Assembly (NCBI GenBank): GCA_905250125.1
Contig: CAJNOL010000061.1
Location: 124,001 to 188,000, forward strand
Source of the DNA: Rotaria sordida
Taxonomy: Eukaryota; Rotifera; Eurotatoria; Philodinida; Philodinidae
Direction of reading: 5' to 3'
DNA: 64,000 nt
The translations under genes were made by a program, and so were the position numbers. The notes under the pieces were generated by a model. It saw only the letters and a list, made by a program, of their open reading frames with translations. It was not told where the DNA came from and searched no databases. Every line of letters starts with the position of its first letter. Within the stretch, counting starts at the first letter, position 1. Below are positions 35,083 through 47,511 of this stretch, piece after piece.

Positions 35083-36168
35083 ATGGCAGTACAACCCGAT
35101 CTTCCAATTAAGAACAAATCAAATGAACCTCTTCGTTTCTTTTTTGCAAGTTTTTCTCAAGGTTTCACTGGTTTTTGTACTAAGTAAGTAACTATAGAAC
35201 CAAATAATCATCATATATGTTTATTATTAAAGTCCCATCGATGTAATTAAAACACGTATGCAAGTAGATGGTGAATTACAAAAAACACATAGTGTTGGTG
35301 AACAAATGCACAATCGTTATTATCAAGGTTTTATTCGTGGAACACTTCGTATTGTACGTGAAGAAGGTTTCGCTGGTTTAATGCGTGGTGCTGTTCCTGG
35401 TACATTACGAGATGCTACTTATTCTGGTATGCGTATTGTAAGTATTGTATTTATATTAATCATTATTTTCAGTTTATTAAATAAATGTCTTAATCGAAAA
35501 AAAATATTATTTCACTTTTAATTTGAAAAAAAAAAGAATAACATTCATTTATTTTTTAATAGTATCTATATGAACCATTCAAAAATTTATTGGGTGGTGG
35601 TAATAGTCTTCATATAAAAATTATAGCTGGCATATTTTCCGGTGCTATATCAAGTTTTTTTGCAACACCACTTGATGTTGTTAAAATTCGTCTTCAAGTT
35701 AAAGGTGAACGACGATATCGTGGTTTAATGCATGGTCTTATTGATGTAGGTAAAACAGAAGGTTTAGCAGGCCTTTATAAAGGTTGGGGACCAACAATGA
35801 TTCGTGCTGCTATACTTACTGGTAGTCAAGTAGCATCCTATGATCAAATTAAAAGATTTCTAATTGGTCATGGTTATATGCAAGAAGGTATAGCTTTACA
35901 TACGGTAGCTTCATTTTTTGCTGGTCTTATTTGTTCAATAACAACATCACCAGTTGATGTAATTAAAACTCGATATCAAAATACACCAGCTCATTTAGGC
36001 ATATATTCAAGTGTATTTGATTGTTTTATTAAATCAGTTAAAGCTGAAGGTCTTTATGGTCTTTACAAAGGTTTTTTACCTAATTGGATGCGTCTTGGGC
36101 CACATTCAATCATGGCATTTATTATTTATGATAATATGTGTCTTGCTTTTGGTTTGAAACCAATTTAG
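35083..36168 (+). CDS. Mitochondrial carrier family (SLC25) protein
   Basis: Exons 35083-35183, 35233-35437 and 35563-36168 sum to 912 nt, 303 residues, the normal length of a three-repeat carrier. Each repeat has its PX[DE]XX[KR] signature: NPIDVIKTRMQ, TPLDVVKIRLQ and SPVDVIKTRYQ. GFAGLMRGAVPGTLRDATYS, GLAGLYKGWGPTMIRAA and GLYGLYKGFLPNWMRLGPHS are the matching loop/helix segments. The protein should cross the inner mitochondrial membrane six times. The overall pattern is nearest to the UCP/dicarboxylate/oxoglutarate branch (SLC25A11, A10, A14/30), but the substrate cannot be settled by eye. It starts MAVQPDLPIKNKSNEPLRFF with no cleavable presequence, as usual. Phases agree and no defect is visible. 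Confidence 0.93.
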
Positions 36169-36720
36169 TTTATATTAAAGATCAAATTTGATTAACAATG
36201 AACATGAAGTTTTTATATTTAAATTTACTACATAATAGATTATCTTCAAAACAAAAATAATTCCAAAAAAAGTAATAATTAGAAAATTACAAAAAAAACT
36301 TCTGTGAAGTACATATAATTTTTTTTGAAAAAAATTTTATTGCACGACTATTTCCATATTCTTTTTTCTAATAATCCATAAAACAGTGATTTTGTTTTGT
36401 CTTCAATTAGTCATTCTTTTTATCTCATAACGATCTACAGGTTGACGAATCGCGTATGATATTTGTTCAAACGTTGTTACCAAGTTCTATATTACTAAAA
36501 TATAAAGTTCCGTTTGTTCTCAATTTACTTTAAAAATCTATATGAAAATATTCGTAAAGTATCTTCAGGCAAAAACAAACGATAATATTCAAATAACATT
36601 TATTACAGGCATTTATTTTCTCTTTTTTTGCTAATTCTCCATCCGATACTCATCTATCTTTAATTCCATCTACGGAAGCTTTTTTTCGCTCATTCTGAAT
36701 GAATTCACACATTTCTTCCT

Positions 36721-37195
36721 GTACTTCTTGTTCCTTTTGAACTTCGAAAAAAAAATGAATTTTTTAAAACATTAAAAAGACATGAATGGATTAGCGAAAT
36801 AAATAATGAAATAATATTAGTTAAAATTCATCAATCAACTCTTTCCTTTTATGAATTTTATTGGATTACTCCGTTGGTTATATACAAATAATATAATTAA
36901 TAAATCTTGTATAAAAGAAGTTCTGTGAAAAATTCATTATCGTAAAAGTCGTCAAACATCTATTATTGAACTAGATAAAATTGAGTATTATGAGATACGT
37001 TAAATTTTTTCTTCTCTTCCTCTTCCATCGCATGTGATTGCTCATATATCTCGAGAAGATTTACAAAAACGCTTATCATTATCATGTATTTTAATAAAAA
37101 AAAACTGTAAAAAAGCATTTTTTGAGATATCTTTTACTTTTATTCAACAATCTGAACAGAATTATTTATGTTCGGCAGATATTTCATCTCAATAA
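36721..37195 (+). pseudogene. Decayed coding remnant, family unknown
   Basis: Two overlapping frames carry coding-like peptide sequence. Frame 1 (36721-36891) reads LLVPFELRKKNEFFKTLKRH, then EWISEINNEIILVKIHQST, and stops. Frame 2 (36824-37195) has only two internal stops in 123 codons and includes RKSRQTSIIELDKIEYYE, SLPLPSHVIAHISREDLQK and FIQQSEQNYLCSADISSQ. Further coding-like sequence (SPSDTHLSLIPSTEAFFRSF) lies just upstream near 36640. Frameshifts and stops argue for a dead gene or gene fragment. I do not recognise the family. Confidence 0.45.
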
Positions 37196-38999
37196 TCCTA
37201 TCAGTATTTCATTATGTCTTCTTCCACTGATCTATCATCCTCCGTTTTAAGAAAGACAGTGAAATTGATGAATATGACTACTTTAAAAAGTTAACTTTTC
37301 TAGATAGATACTTGAAATTTTCACTATTGTAAAATATACATCAACAGGCAACCATATTACTTAAGAATATAATGTATAAATCTGTAACAGTGTTATCAAT
37401 GGAGTTTTTTTTTGATTTTAAATAAATAAATATGATACAGCTTGACAGTTACTAAAAGCATTGAATACAAAATGAAGGTTTTTACAATGACTAGATCAAA
37501 TCTATTAATATAAATATTAATACAGCATCTTAAAATCAGTAATATTTACATACTGCTTATTGAAATCGAGCGAAAATGAAAAATACATTAAAGTTATATT
37601 TTCATTGTTGAATAAATTGATTACTATTTATATTATGCATGACAAATACAATAGTGTGATCAGATATAAAATATCATTTCATTGATTTTAACTTTGCATG
37701 TTTTTTTGTTATTTTATCTGGAAAATGAGAATCTATTTTTAACATGAACACATAGTTAGCCCTTCAATTGTGTTTTGTTTTTCTAACAATTCTTATCTCG
37801 GTCTAAAGAGAAAATTCGTATTATTGCATAGCAGATCAATTACAGATCACACTAGATTGAAAAAAAACCAAGTATTTTATTCGTTTGAACGTCCTAAATT
37901 GTTTTTTTCCTAAGATATAATACGAACCGGTGATATCTTTGTAAAGTTTCATAGATCTCCGCAGTAGTTTTAAAATGTACTGTAACTACACTTTATAAAA
38001 TGGCGAAATTCTTTGCATCAAAGCCAATTAATTTTCTAATCAAAATAGCTTTTGATACTCCATACTAAATCAATTTGTTGTTTACATTAATATTCAAGTT
38101 TTTCACTATTCTTTATATTATTTTTCTTTATGAGACAATTTATTGAGAACAAGCCTTTGATAGCAGCCAAGAACGACATTTGTACAACATGCTAAATTAA
38201 AAGGCATTGTTAAATATATTTGCTCATTTTACGGACATTTCGATGTCATTGAAGAGAATCAAAAGCATTCAGTTACAACTAGCATTCGATGCTCTTTCTA
38301 AATGTATGTTTAGAGTTTTTTTTCTAACTTAATCGGATATTTTACTTCAAAGTCTTGGTCTAAAAGTTTTTGTATAAAAAGAAACAGTTTTTATCGAAAT
38401 ATAAAACTGAACTACATGAAAAATATTGTACAGATGTCATTCTTTTTTTATCTCCATCAAAAATTTGATTACAATGAACTGACTTGAAAACCGAAAAAAG
38501 AAAAATTCTGATATCTTAATCGTGACTAATTACTTTTGATTCTCTTTAATAATTGACCAGACTTATTAGGAAAAAATTTCTTACTCACAGGTTATATTTT
38601 TTGTTCAGTCGATTAATGATTAGATATTATATATTAATTATTATAACCATCCTTTGTTACTTTTTTTTGTTTGTAGAATGATTATATTACGAAGATTTTT
38701 TTTCATTCTGAACGCTAATTTTTTTTTTATCTTCAACTAACTTTAATTTTGTTTATTAATCAATATATCATATACATAACACAACAAAAAGAAAAACAAA
38801 CAAAAATAGATCTTAATATACATATGGAGTATGCACATATATATATATATAAGCACAAAAAAATATATAGAGATATATCTGACTTTATTATGGTAAAGAA
38901 TGGCACACATCCGTAATAAATGATGATTATGCCTGAGAAGTGTAATTTAATATATATATATTTTTTTTTGTTTTATTTATTTATTTTGAAATGTTTCAA
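37196..38999. other. Gene-free AT-rich stretch
   Basis: Between the decayed remnant and the 3' end of the HIRIP3-like gene. No exon or structured repeat was seen; a short TA run lies near 38840. Confidence 0.45.
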
Positions 39000-41692
39000 T
39001 TATTCATTTTCACTAACTTCAGGTGATGCTTCCATTTTCATAATTCGTCGTTTTTTAATAATTATTCTTTCATTATCAGAAGAATTATTATTAGATTTTT
39101 GTTCATTATCTTCAATTTCACTACTTGCTGTTCGTTTTCGTTTATTGCTCATATCGAATTCATTAGTATTTCGACCTTCTCCTCGTAATGTTCGACCACC
39201 TTTTATATGTCCTTTAATAATAAACAAAAAAAAAAAAAAGATCTTATAAAATAGTCAAAATAAAATTGATTAACCTTTAACATTCACAGAATTCGCTTGA
39301 ATTTCAAGTAATTCTTTTTCAGCATCACGTTTCTTACGAAATTTTTCACATTCTTTAATTGCTAAACTACCTAAATTAAATAATATTAATAAAATAAATA
39401 AATAAATAATAATAACATATTCGAATATCTAACCAGTAAAACCAGCTTTATCAAAAAGTGATTTAAGATAATTAATTCTAGCTTTATTGGATCGTAATTC
39501 ATCTAATTCAGTATTTTTAATAATAAATCGAATACCAGATATTCGAAGTAATTTTTTCAAATGTTCAATACGTGATTGTCCTTTTTCATTTTTACTTGTT
39601 TTTTGTGATAAATTTTTTGTATCATCATTTGTTGTTGTTTGTTCATCTTTATCTTGCTTTGGTGATGAGTTTTTCTTAGTATTCGTTGTTGCTGTTGTTT
39701 CTTTTTTACTTTTTCTCTTTTTTTTTGGTTTAATTTTTTCTTGTTTAGTTTCATCATCTGATGATACTGAATTTGATCGTTTATTTTTTTCATCAGAAAG
39801 ATTAACACGTGGAATACGAAGTGAAAATACTTTTGATGTTGGTGAAGAATCATCATCTTTTTCATTTTCATTTTCATTTTCTTTATTTTCATCAATATCA
39901 CTATTTAAATCATCTAGAAATTAAATATTTTATTATATTGAGATGTTCAAGAGAAGAAAAACAATTTGAATATATCGTTTTGATATTAACAAATGAATTT
40001 AATTAGTCCTATGAGAAAATATTTGCAACTGTAGAACGCTAATCAAATTCATAGTTTGTCTATACCTATATATATGATTTGGTGAGACTAGTGAAAGTTT
40101 AAAAGGATTTACGCTAATACTTTACTCTTTCTGAGTTTTGAAACTTCAACCATAGGCAAACGATTAAATAAAACAAATTTGTTCGGAGATTTTGCTATGA
40201 ATAGATATCTTTATTTTGAATGTTTCATTTCAAAAGTACGATTCTTTCTTCGACATATTCAATAGTCAAAACAGTTGGTGTTCTATTCTGATTAGAGGTA
40301 TGCGGAACTAAATTTCTTGATTATTCAATATCTCCAGAAGGAATCGTTTGCTTTTTTGTTTATAGTGAAACTTCTAGAGTAATCTAATAATAAGGCAACC
40401 TACTGATGGTAAAATTTCCAATCAAATCTTTCCTTATTTAATCGTTTGCCTGTAATCGAAAATTCATTTGAATTTTTTTCCAGTCTTGTCAATTCGTATA
40501 TAAGAATAAACGATGAGCTCAATCGATTGGAATTACCTACTGGACGTGTGCCTATCTGGTAATTCAAAATTGATTTTCTCATTGATACTAGTGTTTCCAG
40601 ATTAATTTTTAAATTGTGATTGCTGCTTTCTACTTAAAATTTGTAATAAAATTGAATCGATGAAGGAACGACTTTCGTTTATTCGTCTGGATTCATACTG
40701 TGTAGTGCCCGATAGTTTGAGACATTTCTTCCGTAGTTCGAAAAAAAACAAACTATATATATTTACTTACAAGGTGTTGGTTCTTGTGATGTTTTTGTTA
40801 TTTCGTTTGATTCTTCTTTTGTATCATTGATTTCTGTCAATGGATCTGTATTTTCTTTATCGATTTCTGTTTTTGTTGGTGTTGTAGTTTCAACAAATGA
40901 TAATTTTCGATTTGATTTTATTGGTTTAGCTGAAGCACGTTTAATCATAGCATCAAGTTGACTTGTATTTGATTCAACTGATGAACGTGAATATGTTGAT
41001 TGACGTAATAGATTTGATCGTTTAGCAAGCCAATCAGTTGTAACACCAAATTTTTTCATATTATTTAAAAATAATGGTGAAAATGGTTTTGTTATTGTTA
41101 TTGATGATGTTGTTGATGGTTTTTCTGAATCACTTGATGTTTCATCACTTTCACTTTGTTCTTTTATTTCTTCTATTTTATTCAAAAATGAGAAAATACA
41201 AAATCTTCTTTTCTTTGTTTTTTTAAATAAAATACAAAATATATTAACTCACTTGGTAATTTGATTATTGAACGACGTTTTATTGTTGGTGTACTACTTT
41301 CATCACTATCTTTTAGTTTTACTGTATAAGATATTGGTTTATCTTCGTCATCATCATCATCATCATCATTGTCATCATCAGCCATAGGTAATGTCTAGAT
41401 AATATATAGAAAAATATTTTTTGATTAGAAAATCTCTTTTATATTAGTTTTACTTGAATAGATTTTAAAAGAATCGATTGAAATTCTTTATCTTCATCAG
41501 AATTTTGAATAATTGGATCTTCACCTGAACGATTATTATATATATCTCGAATTTGTCGTGTAGTTGAACAACTTAACAAAAATAAACCAAAGAGATTATA
41601 TTCTATCATACAAAACAAAAATCTGTATATATTTAATACCCAGGATTATCTTGTTCACGAAGAATAATTTCAACTAAATCGACATTGACCAT
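39000..41692 (-). CDS. HIRIP3: HIRIP3-like histone chaperone with CHZ-type motif
   Basis: Seven exons (41640-41692, 41454-41571, 41253-41394, 40771-41172, 39434-39913, 39275-39370, 39000-39211) total 1503 nt, 500 residues. The N-terminal part includes VEIILREQDNPG and a run of acidic residues (DDDNDDDDDDDEDKP), followed by long Ser/Thr/Glu/Lys-rich disordered sequence. The conserved C-terminal block is RIEHLKKLLRISGIRF, ELDELRSNKARINYLKSLFD, KAGFTGSLAIKECEKFRKKR and GHIKGGRTLRGEGRN, matching the HIRIP3 fold and the CHZ (H2A-H2B binding) motif. HIRIP3 interacts with HIRA and acts as a chaperone for H2A-type histones in the nucleus. Only the last 150 or so residues are conserved enough to assign; the rest is low complexity. 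All exon phases agree. Its start lies 72 bp after the POLR1E stop. Confidence 0.82.
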
Positions 41693-41764
41693 GATTTATT
41701 AATTAAAAAAAATAAATATATATATATATAGGAAATCTAAAACAACAAAACAAATCAAAATAGT
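41693..41764 (-). promoter_or_regulatory. 72-bp POLR1E-HIRIP3 junction with acceptor-like site
   Basis: On the minus strand the sequence between the POLR1E stop and the HIRIP3-like ATG contains TTTGTTTTGTTGTTTTAG, a good splice-acceptor context, and AATAAA just before the ATG. There is no room for an ordinary promoter plus a 3' UTR. It could serve as polyadenylation site and trans-splice acceptor for an operon-like pair. Overlapping ordinary transcripts are the alternative. Confidence 0.45.
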
Positions 41765-44700
41765 TTAAGTTGTTCTTTTTCGTTTTCTATTTGATGAAAA
41801 AGATGATGCATCTTTTAATTTTGGTTTATTTATTGGTATTTCAAGTGTTGCAACATTAGTATGTGCTACTTTTATTATTTTACAACCAAGTTCAGTGAAT
41901 ATATCTTGTAATCTAAAAAAAAGTCAAAATAGTTAGATAAAACATATATATCGATTTATTACTTTGATACTGCTATCGAACTGCCCAATGATAAACGTAA
42001 ATTATCGATATCTACCGTAAAACGACAGATATACAAAGATAAAATGCATATATGTGCAGTTAATTTTAATCGAAGACGAGGTGGTACAGTACTAAAATAA
42101 AAACATTATAATTAAGAAAAATTTTACCTATAAAATAGAGTTTTTCTTTTTTTGTTTTCTACAGAGAACTTTGTATTACAAAACTATCCTTTAGAATTTT
42201 TAAATTTACAAAGATTTAAAAAAAAGCATTAAGTTTTTTACTCAAGTTACAGCTTATACAAAGGAAATTATATATATGGGTAATTCTTTGATACAAAGAA
42301 TTTTAAACTGAACTCGATTTTTTCTTCATATCAATGTGGAAGGAAAGTATTTAGCATTAATAGATGGAAAATTTTGTTTTTTCTTTGCTACTACAACTTT
42401 TTCAAGACTATTAGCATTATCATCTCGGAGAAAATCACATAGTTTTATAGCGCAAAAAATTCTCCTTTGAATTAGTATAAAATCGAACAAGTGCTCTAAA
42501 GAAAAAAAACAAAACATTTTAATCCATTTATTATGCGCTATCCATTAATAAAGATCTTATTTATTTTCAAACCAATTATAATTAAAAATTTGTTAGAATT
42601 GTATTTTACACTTGCTCTAACTTTATATTTTTATAAAACAAACTTTTAAAATTCATCCGAAAGTTTCATTTTTGAAAATCAACAAAATCAATTTTATATT
42701 AACTTACTTGTCTTGTTTTCGTGTACGTTCATTAATATTAGCAATAGCATAAATACGTAAAGCTTTATCTTGTAAAGAACGCGGAGCATCATCAGGAAAT
42801 GGTTCTATATATAAACAAATTAAATTTTAATAAAAATTTTTTTTTTTTTGTAGAAAAATTTACTTCCAGATAATCGTTTAAATATTGAACGTTTAAAAAA
42901 AGCAATAAGATAATGTAAATAAAGAACTTTTGATGCATATTTCACACGTTCAGCATGATTAGTAGGTAATTTTTTCATTTGATCACATACGAATGATGTA
43001 TAAGTACCTTCTTTTGACCATCTTTGTATATCATCTTTAGTTGCATCAACTATTTGACTACATTTATCATGTAATAATAATAAATCATTTTCATTTAGAA
43101 CTAATAAAAAATAAAAACAAAATACATAGAGAAATTTTCTCTTTGTATAATCTAATAATAAAAACAATATCATGCATTTCTCTGATATTTAATCATTCCT
43201 CAACTTATATAATAATTATAAAATTTCGACAAGTGCTGTTTATTACGATAATATTCTATATAATATCTCGCTAACTGGCCCATTTTTTCTGAATTCGGTC
43301 TACGCTGAAAAAAAATCTGATTCTAAACTCGGCCTATCTCTAATTCAATCTTTATTTACCAACTAACTAAGATAAGCGAAATAAGTAACAGAAATGGTTT
43401 ATATTATAGATAGTCATCTCGCAAGATTCCGAATATTATATATACTTTCAACTTAAATTGTTATTCTCATTGTTCATTAATTAGGATCGAATTTGAATAC
43501 AATTAAAATGGAAAAATCTATCTTAATTATCGATTAGGGATGCGTTGGAGGAGTATGGATCGTCTATAGAACAAAAAGGAAATACAGAAACAAGTTTCAT
43601 CAAATATTCAAAATAATCGTTCTGATTATTTATACTTAATTGGATTCGTTGAATCTATTTATCAAATGTTTTTTTATACTCTTCTTTGACCTTGTTTGCA
43701 GCACGATGCAACGATTTGATTTTGTTTGATCAACTCGAATAATCAAACATCATAAGATACCAGATTCAAAGCATTACTCAAGTAAAAATTTGATGAATTC
43801 GTTTTTACATTTCTTTTTTTTTGTTCTATTACTATCACTTTTCGAAAAAACAAAAAAAGATAGTATAAAGAAATTACACATCGAAGACAAAATGTGATTT
43901 GATATTCTCGTAACAAACAGTTCTTATCAAAACTTAATTATTATAATATTAATTGAAAAATGATCAAATATCACAGAAATGTATGTGTATTGTTTTTACT
44001 ATCAGATTATATAGAGAAAGAATATTTCATTAAACTTTTTATAAGAAATTAGAATATTTCTACTACTATTTTTGATACAAACTATCATCAAGAATAAAAG
44101 TATCTTCTGGTTTTTGTGCATCATAATTTGGTTTTGGTATTGCCATTTGTTCATCATCATTATATGAACTTATATTATTATTAATTATTGTTTCATTTAA
44201 TTGTTCATTACTTGTTTGAAGTACTTGTTCACGTGCAGCTGATACAGCTGTTTCAAGAACATTGACTTCTATTGTATTACGTTTTTTTGAATGTACAGAA
44301 CGACGTTTTTTTTCTGTACCAAATTTTTCATCAAGATCAGTTCTCTAAAAAGACAGAAAAGAAAAATTTTTATATAGAAAATTTAAAAACAAAAAATTTT
44401 TTTTTTCTTTCTTACATTAAGTTTATTATCTTCATTATTTAAATTTTGTTCTAATTGTATATTAAAATCTGTTAATTTTGGACGCATTGTATATAAATGA
44501 AAATTTGATGAAAGATGTATATGACCTTGATCATCAACAAAACCAAGAATACCACATAAATCAGATGATTTTATTCCATGTCCTTCATATGTTAAATCAG
44601 CTGTTTTTATATTTGTTGTTGTCGCATTAAATTGAATATCAACTATATCTTCAGTTGTTATCTTTGGATTTTGAGGAAAATGTACTGAAAAAAAAAAAAA

Positions 44701-45005
44701 TAAAGTTTATAATGTTCTCTATTAGAACATATCGGTTTTTTTTTTACAGTGAATTAAAAAATCTAATTTAAGTCTGATCTCAAACAAAATATCAGTGTAT
44801 TCATTGAAGAGGTCTAGTTCATGTATTAAGAAAAACAATATTGCTATTTTTGTTTCTGATAAAAATACTAAGGCATTTTACTAAGGAGAGAATTGGCATT
44901 GTTAGACAATTTTTTTAAATTGGTAAAAATCAGCTGGTTGCAACTCTGAATATGTCCGATGTCTATTGATTACTTACCAATGGCAAATGAATCAGTATTA
45001 CTCAT
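41765..45005 (-). CDS. POLR1E: RNA polymerase I subunit RPA49/PAF53
   Basis: Seven exons (44978-45005, 44416-44684, 44083-44344, 42864-43100, 42708-42804, 41963-42091, 41765-41912) total 1170 nt, 389 residues; human POLR1E is about 420. The N-terminal dimerisation module reads VHFPQNPKI, LTYEGHGIKSSDLCGILGFV and HLYTMRPKL. The hallmark FGTEKKRRSVHSKKRNTIEV follows (FGSKKRQRALNSRRMN in human), then PNYDAQKPEDTFILDD. The C-terminal tandem winged-helix part includes WSKEGTYTSFVCDQM, KVLYLHYLIAFFKRSIFKR, RLRLKLTAHICILSLYICRF and LQDIFTELGCKI, ending in a basic tail. A49 forms a heterodimer with A34.5/CD3EAP and promotes Pol I initiation and elongation in the nucleolus. All phases agree. An open stretch in intron 5 (42326-42517) is not an exon: exons 5 and 6 join in phase without it. 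Confidence 0.92.
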
Positions 45006-45804
45006 GATAAAAATCTAAAATAATAAAAAAAAAGAAGCATATAAAATAAATTTCTTTTTGCATATGATTTTTTTAATGTTTAATTTTTTACAATAAAAAT
45101 CACAGTTACATTACAAAAACAAAAAAATCATTAAAAATAGTTTTCTAATCAAATAAATTCAATATTTGTTGATTTATTTCATAATTAAAATCGATTTATG
45201 AATTTTGTTAACTTATAGATCGAAGAAAAATAAGCATTGTATATTTGAAATAGACAAAGCTTCGTAATGAAGTAGATTATATCAATGATATAGATATGGT
45301 TAAATTTGAGCGAAATCATTCCACTATGAAGATGCAGAATGAACCATAAATGACCCATTTATGTTGAATGATATGAGAGTTGTGTTTATTATTAAATTTT
45401 CTTTGCTTTTTTTTTGTTTCGCAGTTATATTGTTATTTTATCTGTATAAAGTTAGAAACCAGTTTATGAAGAATTATTTTTTTTTTGAAATATGACTCAT
45501 GTCTGTGGATGATATATGGTTGGACACTTGCAAAGACATCTATTTTTGGATTAAAATCAAGTCTTTCATTTCCAGAATCATTAGTTCTAATTCCCATTCG
45601 AAATTCCCCATTTCTATCATCAAGACTTCATCTGAATAGTAAGATAATTTCTATGTGAATGAGTCAAACATGACTAATTAAAAATTCATTTGAATAAATA
45701 TTATCTAGAATATATAATTTTGTTTCTTTTTTTTTTAATTCTATACATAATCAGATAATAAGGAAAAAAACAAATTTTTTTTTCTTTTTGTTGTATAATT
45801 AAAA
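45006..45804. other. Spacer between POLR1E start and MED18 stop
   Basis: About 800 bp of AT-rich sequence, holding the MED18 3' UTR and the POLR1E promoter. No exon was recognised. Confidence 0.45.
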
Positions 45805-47511
45805 TTATCTCTTTTGATCAATTTTTTCAAGAGAAATTAATCTATAACGAAAAATAGAAAAGAATAGAATCTGTTTTTTTCAAATATATATATAAATAAC
45901 TTACGGTTTAAGTTGTTCAGCAAATGTTTTCATTTCATCTGCCACTTTATCCTAAAATATTAAATACAGATTAGAGAAAACAAAAATAAAAATTTTATTT
46001 TACATCATGCATTGAACCAATTAATGACATTTCAACAAAACATGAAGCTGTCAATGGTCGACGTATTTGCATTGGATTCATATCGGAACGATTTCGTTCA
46101 AGTAACTAATCCGAACAAAAACATTTAATTAATTTATCAAAGTTAGAATATAAAACATGTGTATGAAGTCAATTTGAATGAACTGATCATCAAGTATGAA
46201 GAGTCAATTGGTATAAGAATTAAATACGGTAAATGTTGGCTATTGCTTAGAATTGCTCTAGATTTTGTAACAATCTTCAAAACTATCGATGAAAATCTTT
46301 ATAGATGCGTGTTATCTATTTTGTTCTTTTTTTTTTTGATGCTTCATGTCTCGAGTTATGAAAAAATTACTAAAAAAAATTTGTAAAATGAATAAATTTA
46401 TTATGTTTTAGAGAAATACGTGACCAATAACGAGTTTTTCCGTTATCGGCTAGTCTTAATTTTTTTTTCTGTTTCAAAACATTGATCAAAAAAGTCTAAT
46501 TATCGTACATTTTTATTGACACCACAGACTACTACTATGAGAGAATATACATCAGACTTTCTATTAAGTGATAGTATTGTGAAAGCTGACTTTAATAAGT
46601 TACCGAAACACTGTTTATAACATGAAGTATAACATTAATTCATAATGCTCATTGTATCAGTAGACAAATGCAATATCAAATTGGTAGCTCTATAAAGTTT
46701 TCTGTTCATCGAAAGATATCAAATGAGAAAGAAACCTATGGAAATAACTAATGAAATGTGTTATACTAGTGAAATAGAACTCATTGTAGATATAACTATC
46801 AAAAAAAAAAAAAGAAGAATAACTTCTGTCGATTTACTGATCGCTAAGAAAAAAAGCCTTGCACAGCATGCATAACGTCTCTGTCCTATCAATTCCAACT
46901 TTGACAACAAACATTATTTTAATTCTATCTCATTATTTGATTTCAAAATGAAATTTTATATCAGTCAAAAAAAACAAAACAATTTAATGATATTTACAGA
47001 TGAAATTTTTGCCACTGTTATTTTCATTCTTCCTTTTCGAAAAATATCACCTTTAGCAAAAAATTCATGATCATACATAAATCCAAGTTCTTGTAAAAAT
47101 GATTGAATATTTTTTGTTACACAACAATCATGAAATTGTCGTACACTAACACTTTGACTTTTATCTAATTCAGCTGAAGCAACATAACGTAAATGATATA
47201 TTGGATTAGGCATATCATCAAGTGCATAACGAACACGTAATGATACATTTGATGCACCAGGTATTCGAAGAGTATGTACTATTTCATGATCATCAAATTG
47301 TTCAACTTCACCTAAACAAAAAAAAAAAAATTTCAATTAAATTTTTATTAGACATTAAAAAGAATAACTACTAACCAGTAATATTATCACATAATCCTTG
47401 TAAACGAGCTTTAAGTAAATGAGCAGAATCATCTTGAATACTACCTTGAAGTACATATTCTAATGATGGAAATGCACGATTTTGAGTGATTAAAAGTTGT
47501 GCTGGATCCAT
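45805..47511 (-). CDS. MED18: Mediator complex subunit 18
   Basis: Five exons (47376-47511, 46998-47311, 46004-46105, 45905-45951, 45805-45841) total 636 nt, 211 residues; human MED18 has 208. It starts MDPAQLLITQNRAFPSLEYV, then LLKARLQGLCDN, FDDHEIVHTLRIPGASN, LRVRYALDDMPNPIYHLRYV and QELGFMYDHEFFAKGDIFRK, a close match to the vertebrate DHEFVAKGHLFRKG block. The C-terminal part is RPLTASCFVEMSLIGS, VADEMKTFAEQLKP and LISLEKIDQKR. MED18 belongs to the Mediator head and pairs with MED20. The 37-nt last exon was found by phase: exon 4 ends CC, followed by GTAAGT, whose reading without splicing would give an immediate stop. Intron 2 is about 890 bp, much longer than the others. Confidence 0.94.

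Noticed and set aside
34559-35191. Several plus- and minus-strand frames before the mitochondrial carrier
   Set aside because: No homology; the carrier start at 35083 uses a different frame that splices correctly.
39487-39924. 145-codon plus-strand frame
   Set aside because: Antisense shadow of the low-complexity HIRIP3-like exon 39434-39913.
42326-42517. 63-codon minus-strand open stretch in POLR1E intron 5 with an acceptor-like CTTTAG before it
   Set aside because: Including it brings a stop and breaks the A49 homology; exons 5 and 6 join in phase without it.
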